Shown here: one piece after another, positions 55,888 to 64,000 of the stretch
Layout of the letters: every line of letters begins with the position of its first letter
Position numbering within the stretch: position 1 is the first letter of the stretch
From: Bacteroides congonensis
GTDB taxonomy: Bacteria; Bacteroidota; Bacteroidia; Bacteroidales; Bacteroidaceae
Length of the DNA: 64,000 bases
Assembly: GCF_900130125.1 (NCBI RefSeq)
Contig: NZ_FQXY01000006.1
Location: forward strand, 269,080 to 333,079
Reading direction: 5' to 3'
The notes under the pieces: generated by a model
Told to the model about the DNA's origin: nothing
The model's input: the letters and a program-made list of their open reading frames with translations, nothing else
Databases searched by the model: none
Program-made: the position numbers and the translations under genes

Positions 55888-56580
55888 ATGATGGTAAATA
55901 CAGACATCGTCAAATTCCTCTCAGAGATAGATACCAGTATCTTTCTGTCTTTCAATGGTATCCACTCCCCTTTTTGGGATTACTTTATGACTTCCTTCAC
56001 CGGAAAGATTATTTGGGTACCTATGTACGCAACCATCTTGTATATCCTGCTTAAGAACTTCCATTGGAAAGCAGTACTTTGTTATGTGGCGGCTATCGCC
56101 CTTACAATCACTTTTGCCGACCAAATGTGCAGCAGCCTTATCCGACCGGTTGTAGCACGGCTTCGCCCTGCCAACCTCGAAAACCCGATTGTGGATATGG
56201 TATATATTGTCAACGGCTATCGTGGCGGAAGCTATGGATTCCCGTCATGCCATGCCGCCAATTCATTCGGCCTTGCCATGTATGTGATCTTCACATTCCG
56301 CAAACGCTGGTTAAGTATTTTCATTGTAACATGGGCTATCCTCAATTGCTATACCCGCATCTACCTGGGTGTACATTATCCCGGCGATTTACTCGTCGGC
56401 GGAATTATCGGCGGATTCGGCGGATGGATGTTCAGTGCCCTTGCCCATAAGGCAGCCGCTTATATAGAACCGTCCACCCGTATAAGAAGAAATGAAATAA
56501 AGCAGTCGTCAGTCACGATTTACGCAGGCTTGCTGACAGTGCTCGGCATTCTTATCTATTCCACAATTAAAAGCTGGTAA
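55888..56580 (+). CDS. PAP2-family membrane phosphatase
   Basis: The 230-residue membrane protein has the three PAP2 motifs: RPVVARLRP, YGFPSCHAANSF (SxH-type) and RIYLGVHYPGDLLVGG. Five to six helices are predicted. Such enzymes dephosphorylate undecaprenyl pyrophosphate or phosphatidic acid and lipid A phosphates at the periplasmic face. The neighbouring sulfatase-fold transferase suggests an envelope lipid role; an undecaprenyl-pyrophosphate or lipid A phosphatase is plausible. Confidence 0.9.
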   Translation: MMVNTDIVKFLSEIDTSIFLSFNGIHSPFWDYFMTSFTGKIIWVPMYATILYILLKNFHWKAVLCYVAAIALTITFADQMCSSLIRPVVARLRPANLENPIVDMVYIVNGYRGGSYGFPSCHAANSFGLAMYVIFTFRKRWLSIFIVTWAILNCYTRIYLGVHYPGDLLVGGIIGGFGGWMFSALAHKAAAYIEPSTRIRRNEIKQSSVTIYAGLLTVLGILIYSTIKSW

Positions 56581-56600
56581 AGAAGACATCAAGCGATCTT

Positions 56601-56640
56601 AAAAAATAAAGCCTGGCACCGTTTCCGATGTCAGGCTTTT
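56601..56640. terminator. Bidirectional terminator between the PAP2 gene and leuB
   Basis: AAAGCCTGGCA pairs with TGTCAGGCTTT with one mismatch (56608-56638), flanked by A-run and T-run between convergent genes. It can end the leu operon. Confidence 0.8.
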
Positions 56641-56675
56641 ATTATTCAGGTTTTTCTCCTGATTAACAGAGTTTA

Positions 56676-57737
56676 TCAAGCTTTCCTGATATAATCAACA
56701 ATCCATTGTCCCACTTCTTTCGTTCCGTATTTTTCACCACCGGCAACCTGAATTTCCGGTGTACGTACGTTCGCGTCCAAAGAAGCGTCTACCGCTTTAC
56801 GAATCAACGCACCTTCTTCTTTGAGGTCGAAATATTCGAACAACATAGCTACGGAAAGAATCTGTGCCAACGGATTAGCAATGTTCAATCCCTTAGCCTG
56901 CGGCCATGAACCGTGAATCGGTTCAAATACCGGAGTACTCTCGCCTGTAGAAGCAGAAGGAAGCAAGCCCATAGAACCACTGATTACCGAACCTTCGTCT
57001 GTCAGGATATCACCGAATGTATTTTCAGTAACCATCACGTCGAAGAATGCCGGTTCCTGAATCATCTTCATGGCGGCATTATCCACAAACATATAGTCAG
57101 TCGTTACTTCCGGATAATCAGGAGCCATCTCCTGTGCAATCTGACGCCACAGACGGGAAGAAGCAAGGACATTCGCCTTATCTACCACCGTCAGGTGCTT
57201 TCTGCGTTTCATTGCATACTCGAAAGCCACTTTGAGGATACGTTCAATTTCAGGGCGGGTATAATAGTTGGTATCATAAGCCTTGTCGTTATCCTGGTAT
57301 TTCTCACCGAAGTACATTCCACCGGTCAGTTCGCGGATACAGATAAAATCGGCATTCTCTACCAGTTCCGCACGCAACGGAGATTTGTGAATCAGGCATT
57401 TGAATGTCTGTACGGGGCGGATATTAGCGAAAAGACCCAATTTCTTACGCATCGCCAGCAGACCTTGTTCAGGACGTACCTTAGCAGTAGGGTCATTATC
57501 AAATTTCGGGTCGCCTACGGCAGAAAATAATACAGCGTCCGCATCCTTACAAACCTGATAGGTTGCTTCCGGGAACGGGTCGCCTACTTTATCAATCGCA
57601 TCGGCACCACAGATGGCGTGTTCGTAACTTACTTTGTGACCAAACTTTTCGCAAACGGCACTCATTACCTCTACACCTTGCACTGAGATTTCCGGTCCGA
57701 TCCCGTCGCCTGCTAATACAGCAATTTTAAAATCCAT
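56676..57737 (-). CDS. leuB: 3-isopropylmalate dehydrogenase
   Basis: The 353-residue enzyme has [39 protein letters not shown], the catalytic [14 protein letters not shown] region and [10 protein letters not shown]. It oxidises 3-isopropylmalate to 2-oxoisocaproate with NAD+, and can act on methylmalate in citramalate pathways. It is the last gene of the leu operon, 68 bp after the citramalate synthase-like gene. Confidence 0.96.
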   Translation of the reverse strand: MDFKIAVLAGDGIGPEISVQGVEVMSAVCEKFGHKVSYEHAICGADAIDKVGDPFPEATYQVCKDADAVLFSAVGDPKFDNDPTAKVRPEQGLLAMRKKLGLFANIRPVQTFKCLIHKSPLRAELVENADFICIRELTGGMYFGEKYQDNDKAYDTNYYTRPEIERILKVAFEYAMKRRKHLTVVDKANVLASSRLWRQIAQEMAPDYPEVTTDYMFVDNAAMKMIQEPAFFDVMVTENTFGDILTDEGSVISGSMGLLPSASTGESTPVFEPIHGSWPQAKGLNIANPLAQILSVAMLFEYFDLKEEGALIRKAVDASLDANVRTPEIQVAGGEKYGTKEVGQWIVDYIRKA

Positions 57738-57805
57738 AATTGTTAATTCTTCTATTTATATATTCTTATAAAAACATTCTTCGCTTCGGGCAAGCAGCAT
57801 CCCGC

Positions 57806-59350
57806 TTACTCTTTCTCATATTCATCTTCTATGAGGTTCAGCATCTTCATAGTAGCTTTGATGGCAGCTTCCGTCTGGTCGGCATCCAGTCCACGAGTAC
57901 GGAACACTTGTTCGTCATAACTCCATGTGATTACCGTCTGCACAAACGCATCCGTACGTCCGCCGGGCGGGATGGTTACCGCATAATTGGTCAGCATCGG
58001 GAATTTACGTCCCAGCGTCACCTTATATATCTTACGCAATGCACGGACAAAAGCATCATACTGACCGTCTCCACCCGAACTTTCTTCGTACTCTTTTCCG
58101 TTGATTTCTATCTTCAACGTTGCCATCGGCTTCAAGCCATGAGCGAGATTTACGAAATAACTCTTCAGTCTGACCTTCTCGCCTATCGAGCCATGTTTCA
58201 ATACATCAGAAACAATGTACGGCAAATCTTCCTGCGTCACCAGTTCTTTCTTGTCGCCCAGTTCGATAATGCGTTCCGTCACCTTGCGCATGGATTCTTC
58301 GTCCAGTTGCAGTCCGAGGTCTTCGAGGTTCTTGCGGATATTCGCCTTGCCGCTTGTCTTGCCCAACGCATATTCGCGCTTACGCCCGAACCGCTCGGGA
58401 AGCAAGTCATTGCAATACAGGTTATTTTTATTGTCACCGTCGGCATGCACGCCCGCCACTTGGGTAAAGACATTCTCGCCCACAATCGGCTTGTTGGCAG
58501 GTATCATGATACCCGAGTACGACTCTACCACCCGGCTGACATCATTCAGACGGCTTTCGTCGATATTGGTCACCGCATTGAAATGATCCTTCAGGATAGC
58601 CTGTACACTTGCGAGAGGAGCATTGCCCGCCCGTTCGCCCAGTCCGTTGATGGTGGTATGCAATCCTTTGACACCGCTTAATACCGCTGCCAGCACATTG
58701 CTCACCGCCAAATCATAATCATTGTGCGCATGGAAATCGAAATGAGTATTCGGATAACGTTTCTTCATCTTCCGCATATATTCTATTACCTGCAACGGAT
58801 TCAGGACTCCCAACGTATCGGGCAGCATGAAACGCTTGATACTCGTTTCCTTCAATCCGTCCACCAACTGGAATACATATTCGGGAGAATCTTTTATGCC
58901 GTTACTCCAGTCTTCCAGATAGACATTGACGGTTATATCCTGCTCGTCGGCATAGTGCACCACGTCGATAACGTCCGCCAAATGTTCTTCCGGTGTCTTT
59001 TTCAGTTGTTGCGTACAATGCTTCAGCGAACCTTTGCAAAGGAGATTAATCACACGGCAACCGGCACTCTGTATCCAGTCTACCGAAGTATGGCCGTCTA
59101 CAAATCCCAGCACTTCCACTTTTTGGAGCAGATTGCGCCGGGCTGCCCAGTCACAAATCATCTTCACGGCTTCAAACTCGCCTTCCGATACTCGTGCCGA
59201 GGCAACCTCCACCCGGTCTACCTTCAAATCTTCCAATAGCAAACGGGCGATCATTAGCTTCTCATGAGGCACAAAAGATACTCCGCTGGTTTGTTCACCA
59301 TCACGGAGCGTTGTGTCCATGACTTCTATTTTCACGCCTTCTTTTCCCAT
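57806..59350 (-). CDS. 2-isopropylmalate/citramalate synthase-family enzyme
   Basis: The 514-residue protein has the DRE-TIM metallolyase start [18 protein letters not shown], the metal-binding HAHNDYDLAVSN and GLGERAGNAPLASVQ, and a C-terminal regulatory domain. It is clearly different from leuA in the same operon and closer in form to the CimA/LeuA2 type, which condenses pyruvate with acetyl-CoA to (R)-citramalate for isoleucine. Substrate choice cannot be proved from sequence. It overlaps leuD by 19 bp and shares LeuC/LeuD/LeuB with the leucine pathway. Confidence 0.8.
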   Translation of the reverse strand: MGKEGVKIEVMDTTLRDGEQTSGVSFVPHEKLMIARLLLEDLKVDRVEVASARVSEGEFEAVKMICDWAARRNLLQKVEVLGFVDGHTSVDWIQSAGCRVINLLCKGSLKHCTQQLKKTPEEHLADVIDVVHYADEQDITVNVYLEDWSNGIKDSPEYVFQLVDGLKETSIKRFMLPDTLGVLNPLQVIEYMRKMKKRYPNTHFDFHAHNDYDLAVSNVLAAVLSGVKGLHTTINGLGERAGNAPLASVQAILKDHFNAVTNIDESRLNDVSRVVESYSGIMIPANKPIVGENVFTQVAGVHADGDNKNNLYCNDLLPERFGRKREYALGKTSGKANIRKNLEDLGLQLDEESMRKVTERIIELGDKKELVTQEDLPYIVSDVLKHGSIGEKVRLKSYFVNLAHGLKPMATLKIEINGKEYEESSGGDGQYDAFVRALRKIYKVTLGRKFPMLTNYAVTIPPGGRTDAFVQTVITWSYDEQVFRTRGLDADQTEAAIKATMKMLNLIEDEYEKE

Positions 59351-59928
59351 TCTTCTATTTTGTCTTTATTGCTTAGCAGGAAATCTATATCGTCCAATCC
59401 GTTCATCAAACAATGTTTCTTGTAAGCATTGATTTCGAAATGTTCACTTTTACCTGTCGCCTTGTTGGTGATGGTTTGTTCGGGAAGGTTCACTTCCACT
59501 TCCATCTTCGGATCCGCTTCAATCGAATCAAACAGTTCTTGCAGGAATTCTTCGGTAACAACCACGGGAAGCACAAAGTTGTTCAACTCGTTGTTTTTAT
59601 GAATATCGGCAAAGAAACTGGATACCACCACACGGAAGCCATATCCGGCAATCGCCCAGGCTGCGTGTTCGCGGCTCGAACCGGAACCGAAGTTCTTTCC
59701 TGCCACTAATACCTGTCCGCTGTACGTAGGATTGTTCAACACAAAATCCTGATTCAGAGAACCGTCGGCATTGTAACGCCAGTCACGGAAAAGGTTATCA
59801 CCAAAGAATTTCTCTTCACGGGTAGTTGCTTTCAGGAAACGGGCCGGAATAATCTGGTCGGTATCTACATTTTCCAAAGGCAGGGGTACACAAGTACTTG
59901 TTATGATATTAAATTTTGTCTTAGCCAT
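59332..59928 (-). CDS. leuD: 3-isopropylmalate dehydratase small subunit
   Basis: The 198-residue protein has PLPLENVDTDQIIPARFLK and the swivel-domain GKNFGSGSSREHAAWAIAGYG. It is the small subunit of the isomerase that pairs with LeuC. It starts 42 bp after leuC and overlaps the next gene by 19 bp. Confidence 0.97.
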   Translation of the reverse strand: MAKTKFNIITSTCVPLPLENVDTDQIIPARFLKATTREEKFFGDNLFRDWRYNADGSLNQDFVLNNPTYSGQVLVAGKNFGSGSSREHAAWAIAGYGFRVVVSSFFADIHKNNELNNFVLPVVVTEEFLQELFDSIEADPKMEVEVNLPEQTITNKATGKSEHFEINAYKKHCLMNGLDDIDFLLSNKDKIEEWEKKA

Positions 59929-59970
59929 CTTGATATTTACTATTTAACGATTTACTATTTACGATTGAAA

Positions 59971-61365
59971 TCACATCAATTCCCTCGGATCGGTAATCAC
60001 ACCAGTCACCGCAGCCGCAGCCGCTACCAGCGGACTGGCCAACAATGTACGTGCACCCGGTCCCTGGCGACCTTCAAAATTACGGTTACTGGTAGATACC
60101 GAATATTTGCCGGCAGGAATCTTATCATCATTCATCGCCAGACAAGCGGAACATCCCGGCTGACGGATAGCAAAACCTGCTTCTGTCAGTATCTTGTCAA
60201 TGCCTTCCTTACGAATCTGCGCATCTACCATCCAGGAACCCGGCACCAGCCATGCGATTACGTTGTCCGCTTTCTTACGACCTTTCACCAAAGAAGCAAA
60301 CGCACGGAAATCTTCAATACGACCGTTTGTACAAGCACCCAGGAATACATAGTCAATCTTCTTGCCCAGTAAAGACTCACCCGGCTCGAATCCCATATAA
60401 TCCAATGATTTCTTGAAAGAAACCTGTGCGGCTTCGCCCATTCCTTCAGTAGTAGGGATATGCTGAGTGATGCCCATACCCATTCCCGGGTTCGTTCCGT
60501 AGGTAATCATCGGCTCGATATCGGCCGCGTCAAAGCGTACTTCCTTATCGAATACGGCATTATCATCACTCTTCAGTGTTTTCCAGTGTGCCACTGCTTT
60601 CTCCCACTCTTCTCCTTTCGGAGCATTCTCACGACCTTTGATATATTCAAAAGTCACTTCGTCAGGAGCAACCATACCACCACGTGCACCCATTTCGATA
60701 GAAAGGTTACAGAGCGTAAGACGTCCTTCCATTGTCATGTTGCGAATCACCGAACCCGCATATTCTACAAAGTATCCGGTAGCGCCACTGGTAGTCATCC
60801 TGGACATCATATACAGAGCCACGTCTTTTGCAGTCACCCCTTTGCCCAGTTCGCCGTCCACAGTGATACGCATCGTTTTCGGTCTTGACTGAAGGATACA
60901 TTGCGAAGCCAGTACCATTTCCACTTCACTCGTTCCGATACCGAAAGCAATCGCCCCCATGGCACCGTGAGTAGAAGTGTGAGAGTCACCGCAAACAATG
61001 GTCATTCCCGGCAGTGTCAGACCGCGTTCCGGGCCTACCACATGGATAATACCATTCTTCGGATGCATCATGCCGTAATGTGTCAGGCCGAAATCCTTGG
61101 CATTCTGCGTCAGAGTATCCACCTGTGTCTTGGAGATAGGATCTTCAATCGGCTTGTCCTGATCGTGAGTCGGCGTATTGTGGTCGGGCATACAGAACAC
61201 CTTTTCCGGGCGCAACACCCCGATTCCACGCTCGCGCAATCCGGCAAAGGCTTGCGGGCTTGTTACTTCATGACAATATAGACGATCAATGTAAAGCTGT
61301 GTAGGGCCATCTTCCACGGTAGTCACCACGTGGGCATCCCATATCTTATCAAATAATGTATTCAT
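59971..61365 (-). CDS. leuC: 3-isopropylmalate dehydratase large subunit
   Basis: The 464-residue aconitase-family protein has [29 protein letters not shown], and the [4Fe-4S] cysteine regions [13 protein letters not shown] and [11 protein letters not shown]. With LeuD it isomerises 2- to 3-isopropylmalate. It is the second gene of the operon after leuA. Confidence 0.98.
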   Translation of the reverse strand: MNTLFDKIWDAHVVTTVEDGPTQLYIDRLYCHEVTSPQAFAGLRERGIGVLRPEKVFCMPDHNTPTHDQDKPIEDPISKTQVDTLTQNAKDFGLTHYGMMHPKNGIIHVVGPERGLTLPGMTIVCGDSHTSTHGAMGAIAFGIGTSEVEMVLASQCILQSRPKTMRITVDGELGKGVTAKDVALYMMSRMTTSGATGYFVEYAGSVIRNMTMEGRLTLCNLSIEMGARGGMVAPDEVTFEYIKGRENAPKGEEWEKAVAHWKTLKSDDNAVFDKEVRFDAADIEPMITYGTNPGMGMGITQHIPTTEGMGEAAQVSFKKSLDYMGFEPGESLLGKKIDYVFLGACTNGRIEDFRAFASLVKGRKKADNVIAWLVPGSWMVDAQIRKEGIDKILTEAGFAIRQPGCSACLAMNDDKIPAGKYSVSTSNRNFEGRQGPGARTLLASPLVAAAAAVTGVITDPRELM

Positions 61366-61446
61366 CTGTTTATTTACTATTTTACTAATTACTATTTACT
61401 ATTTTTAGTCAATCCCTGTAACGCTGAGTCGCTACGAGTCTCTTCT

Positions 61447-62943
61447 TTACGGTTTGAATTTGTTGATACAGTCGATATAGGCTTCTACCGAAGCGGCTAT
61501 AATATCCGTATTCGCGCCGAAACCATAATAAACCTGATTATCGTATTCCACCTGCATATGAACTTTACCTACATCATCACTTCCCTTGCTGATAGCCTGA
61601 ATAGTAAATTCTTTCAGCGTCATGTGACGGTCTACAATCTTTTTCAATGCCTTGATAGCTGCATCTACCGGACCGTTACCGCTGGCACAGCCTTCAAACT
61701 TCTCACCGGCAATATTCAATCCCAGACTGGCTACCGAACGAACCCCGACACCACTTGTCACTTGCAGGTATTCCAGTTTGATACGGTGGTTCCCGCTACG
61801 GTCCGCACCTGCCAATACCAAAATATCATCGTCGTTAATATCTTTCTTCTTATCTGCCAGCTTCAAGAATTCTTCATAAACCTTATCCAGTTTTTCCTGA
61901 TCCAACTCAACACCCAGGATAGTCAGGCGGTTCTTCAAAGCGGCACGTCCGCTACGGGCAGTCAATACGATTGAGTTGTCGTCAATACCCACATCATGCG
62001 GATCAATAATCTCATACGTCTGTACATTCTTCAACACACCATCCTGATGGATACCCGAAGAGTGGGCAAAGGCATTGCGACCTACGATAGCCTTATTCGG
62101 CTGCACCGGCATATTCATCAGGCTCGATACCATGCGGCTGGTCGGGTAAATCTTCTGTGTATTGATATTAGTCTGAATGTCAATTTCGTGGTGGCTCTTG
62201 ATAATCATCGCGATTTCTTCAAGCGCAGTGTTTCCGGCACGTTCGCCGATACCGTTGATGGTAACTTCCACCTGGCGTGCACCATTCAAAACACCTGCAA
62301 TCGTATTGGCAGTGGCCATACCCAAGTCATTGTGGCAGTGAGTGGAAAGGATTGCATTTTCAATGCCGTCTACATGGTCTATCAGGTATTTAATCTTAGC
62401 CCCATATTCCGAAGGCAAACAATAACCGGTCGTATCCGGTATATTGACTACCGTAGCTCCTGCCTTGATAACAGCTTCTACTACACGCGCCAGATATTCA
62501 TTGTCCGTACGACCGGCATCTTCTGCATAGAACTCTACATCGTCTACAAAACGACGGGCATATTTCACGGCAGCTACCGCACGCTCGATAATTTCTTCAC
62601 GATTCGAGTTGAACTTATATTTAATGTGTGAATCGGAAGTGCCGATACCTGTATGAATACGTTTATGCTTTGCAAATCTCAACGCATCGACAGCTACATC
62701 AATATCTTTTTGAACGGCACGGGTCAGAGCACAGATAGTAGGCCAAGTCACCGCTTTAGAAATTTCAATTACTGAATTAAAGTCACCCGGGCTTGAAATG
62801 GGAAATCCGGCTTCAATCACGTCTACCCCCAACAGTTCCAATGCCTTTGCTACCTGAATCTTTTCCACTGTATTCAACTGGCATCCCGGAACCTGTTCGC
62901 CATCCCTAAGGGTGGTATCAAAAATAAATAACCTATTGTCCAT
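61447..62943 (-). CDS. leuA: 2-isopropylmalate synthase
   Basis: The 498-residue enzyme has [19 protein letters not shown], the metal-binding [14 protein letters not shown] and [17 protein letters not shown], and a C-terminal leucine-feedback domain (about 390-498). It condenses 2-oxoisovalerate with acetyl-CoA. It is the first structural gene of the leu operon and is preceded by the attenuator. Confidence 0.97.
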   Translation of the reverse strand: MDNRLFIFDTTLRDGEQVPGCQLNTVEKIQVAKALELLGVDVIEAGFPISSPGDFNSVIEISKAVTWPTICALTRAVQKDIDVAVDALRFAKHKRIHTGIGTSDSHIKYKFNSNREEIIERAVAAVKYARRFVDDVEFYAEDAGRTDNEYLARVVEAVIKAGATVVNIPDTTGYCLPSEYGAKIKYLIDHVDGIENAILSTHCHNDLGMATANTIAGVLNGARQVEVTINGIGERAGNTALEEIAMIIKSHHEIDIQTNINTQKIYPTSRMVSSLMNMPVQPNKAIVGRNAFAHSSGIHQDGVLKNVQTYEIIDPHDVGIDDNSIVLTARSGRAALKNRLTILGVELDQEKLDKVYEEFLKLADKKKDINDDDILVLAGADRSGNHRIKLEYLQVTSGVGVRSVASLGLNIAGEKFEGCASGNGPVDAAIKALKKIVDRHMTLKEFTIQAISKGSDDVGKVHMQVEYDNQVYYGFGANTDIIAASVEAYIDCINKFKP

Positions 62944-62974
62944 ATTCTTTTTATATTATGTAATTATTAGCATT

Positions 62975-63012
62975 AAAAAAAGCCTTTCACACTTGGAAGT
63001 GAGAAAGGCTTT
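62975..63012 (-). terminator. Attenuator terminator of the leu operon
   Basis: AAAGCCTTTC (62979-62988) pairs with GAAAGGCTTT (63003-63012); inside, CACTT/AAGTG pairs around a GG. On the minus strand it ends in seven T. It lies between the leader ORF and leuA. Its 5' arm loop (CTCACTTCCA on the transcript) is the complement of 63048-63057. Confidence 0.9.
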
Positions 63013-63035
63013 CGTATATCTTCATTTATACACAT

Positions 63036-63119
63036 TTACGCGCAGCACTCACTTCCACTAACCTTTGATAGTAGAATAATAATACCGCATAGTAGAATAT
63101 GTATAAACATTTGATTCAT
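63036..63119 (-). CDS. Leucine/isoleucine leader peptide of the leu operon
   Basis: A 27-residue frame starts with ATG at 63119 and stops with TAA at 63036-63038. Codons 6-17 read IHILLCGIIILL, with four CTA Leu, four ATT and one ATA Ile in the peptide, and a Val at codon 20. It begins about 30 nt after the -7 box, and codons 21-24 (AGT GGA AGT GAG) contain the antiterminator segment. This is the design of a ribosome-stalling attenuation leader. Confidence 0.85.
   Translation of the reverse strand: MNQMFIHILLCGIIILLSKVSGSECCA
63048..63057 (-). promoter_or_regulatory. Antiterminator segment of the leu attenuator
   Basis: On the transcript TGGAAGTGAG; its 10-base complement CTCACTTCCA lies at 62994-63003 within the terminator. 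Pairing of the two would block the terminator. Confidence 0.8.
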
Positions 63120-63148
63120 TTCTTGTCTCTTTTTATAGTTTGACGGTG

Positions 63149-63179
63149 CAAAGGTATGGATTATTTCGTTACCACCAAA
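63149..63179 (-). promoter_or_regulatory. Consensus Bacteroides promoter of the leu operon
   Basis: Minus strand: -33 TTTG (63176-63179), 19-bp spacer, -7 TACCTTTG (63149-63156). Both boxes are exact. Confidence 0.85.
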
Positions 63180-63345
63180 TAAAACGTTACTTTTTTATCG
63201 AATAAAATTTCATTTCATAAGTTAAACCCGAATATTAACTAAAATATATCACGAATAGAGGGCATATTCCATTAAACAAAAAGGGGGAACAGAGTGCTTT
63301 CGTTCACTCCATCCCCCTTTTGTCTTATTGTTCTAAATCAATAGA
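63180..63345. other. AT-rich intergenic region between the leu promoter and the Cys-rich lipoprotein gene
   Basis: It contains a hairpin (AAAAAGGGGGAACAGAGTG near 63280 with complementary CACTCCATCCCCCTTTT) that probably ends the lipoprotein transcript on the minus strand. Otherwise I see nothing. Confidence 0.55.
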
Positions 63346-63603
63346 TTACTTCTTATCGCAGCATCCTTTCTTTTCTGCGCAATCAGCTTTCTTATCGCAG
63401 TCTGCTTTCTTATCACAAGCAGCAGCACAAGAATCTTTAGCCTGGCAGCAAGAATCAGCTTCAACGATAGCAGCAGCTTCTACTGTTTCCACAGTTGCTT
63501 CTTCGCCTTCAGCGGCAGCGTTAGTAGTTTTGTTACCAGTACAAGAGATCACTGCAAAAGAAAATGTTACTGCCACGGCAGCCAAAAATAATTTAGTTTT
63601 CAT
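63346..63603 (-). CDS. Small Cys-rich lipoprotein
   Basis: The ATG at 63603 (MKTKLFLAAVAVTFSFAVISC) follows GAAAGG and is preferred over the TTG at 63612. The 85-residue product has a lipoprotein signal, an acidic Ala/Glu-rich linker and a C-terminal repeat of Cys with Asp-Lys-Lys (DSCCQAKDSCAAACDKKADC ... GCCDKK), ten Cys in about 35 residues. It may bind metal or form disulfides; the function is unknown. A -7 box TATATTTG (minus strand) is at 63650-63657. Confidence 0.8.
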   Translation of the reverse strand: MKTKLFLAAVAVTFSFAVISCTGNKTTNAAAEGEEATVETVEAAAIVEADSCCQAKDSCAAACDKKADCDKKADCAEKKGCCDKK

Positions 63604-63649
63604 ACCTTTCAAATTTGCTTTAAACGTTTAATAAAATAATTGTCGGTGG

Positions 63650-63657
63650 CAAATATA
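63650..63657 (-). promoter_or_regulatory. Bacteroides -7 box for the Cys-rich lipoprotein gene
   Basis: On the minus strand TATATTTG, a perfect match, 46 bp before the start. Confidence 0.5.
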
Positions 63658-63688
63658 GCAAAATTTTCTAGAACTACCAAAAACAGAA

Positions 63689-63726
63689 AGCCCCTTGATT
63701 CTTTCGTTGAATCAAGGGGCTTCTTA
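63689..63726 (-). terminator. rRNA operon terminator
   Basis: AAGCCCCTTGATTC (63689-63702) and GAATCAAGGGGCTT (63710-63723) are perfectly complementary, immediately after 5S rRNA; T-rich on the minus strand. Confidence 0.9.
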
Positions 63727-63729
63727 AAA

Positions 63730-63838
<109 letters not shown>

Positions 63839-63909
63839 AGAAGGTTATGACATGATGAAAAGTAAAATTAGCAACAGCTAAACGTATATATCGCGCCCCG
63901 TACAAGTCC

Positions 63910-64000
63910 AAAAGAAAGTGAACGGGCAATTAGTAATGCTCGGCTATGATGTTACCACCTTTACACCTGCATCCTATCAACGTCATCGTCTTTGACGACC
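63910..64000 (-). rRNA. rrl: 23S ribosomal RNA, 3' end (partial)
   Basis: The minus strand reads GACGTTGATAGGATGCAGG and ends near ACTAATTGCCCGTTC, matching the 3' end of 23S. The gene continues outside the window; the 3' end is estimated by comparison with E. coli. A 70-bp spacer separates it from 5S. Confidence 0.9.

Noticed and set aside
57740..58681. Plus-strand frame of about 313 codons opposite the citramalate synthase-like gene
   Set aside because: Antisense to a clear enzyme gene and spanning its end; composition is that of a shadow frame.

Overview
The window looks like a chromosomal segment from a Bacteroides species, probably close to the B. thetaiotaomicron group. Three things point that way: many -7 boxes of the Bacteroides form TAnnTTTG a short way upstream of genes, surface lipoproteins with acidic residues just after the lipobox cysteine, and the gene content (HECLGH-type dipeptidyl peptidase III, GH29 fucosidase, group B-like [FeFe] hydrogenase, GTTAC-N7-GTAAC invertible promoter). 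The species call is inference.

Layout. 1-6937: end of a rhomboid-protease operon with a giant DUF4132 protein and a free-methionine sulfoxide reductase. 7050-12521: cbpA/cbpM chaperone pair, a lipid A phosphoethanolamine transferase overlapping an outer-membrane beta-barrel gene, and a threonine aldolase. 12532-17731: an AT-rich islet holding a four-gene operon of cholesterol-dependent-cytolysin-like (CDCL) pore-forming proteins, bordered by gene remnants. 17762-22411: winged-helix protein, pyruvate oxidase-like enzyme, and a DUF2157/DUF4401/GDYXXLXY membrane operon. 22752-26702: a large S-layer-like surface lipoprotein behind an invertible promoter, with its tyrosine recombinase. 26931-30176: groES-groEL and an L,D-transpeptidase. 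30177-31031: a long intergenic stretch with 22-bp-periodic repeat arrays and a 57-residue membrane protein. 31178-36366: hydA-hydE-hydG-hydF. 36453-55793: mostly housekeeping and secreted enzymes (S9 peptidase, hisS, GH29, fur-like/purA, DPP III, recQ, cysK, a sulfatase-fold transferase). 55888-56580: PAP2 phosphatase. 56676-63119: leucine operon leuA-leuC-leuD-citramalate synthase-like-leuB on the minus strand behind a leader-peptide attenuator. 63346-64000: a Cys-rich lipoprotein, then the 3' end of an rRNA operon (5S and partial 23S).

Main points of interest. (1) The CDCL operon encodes one long and two short pore-former-like proteins, all with export signals. The long gene is cut by one in-frame TAA. 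(2) A roughly 265-bp invertible promoter appears locked OFF for the S-layer-like gene in this sequence. (3) The leu leader peptide has Ile as well as Leu codons and overlaps an antiterminator segment, matching an operon that also carries a citramalate synthase-like gene. (4) Two intergenic regions carry arrays of 18-bp palindrome-like units with 4-bp spacers, an exact 22-bp period, and no explanation I know.
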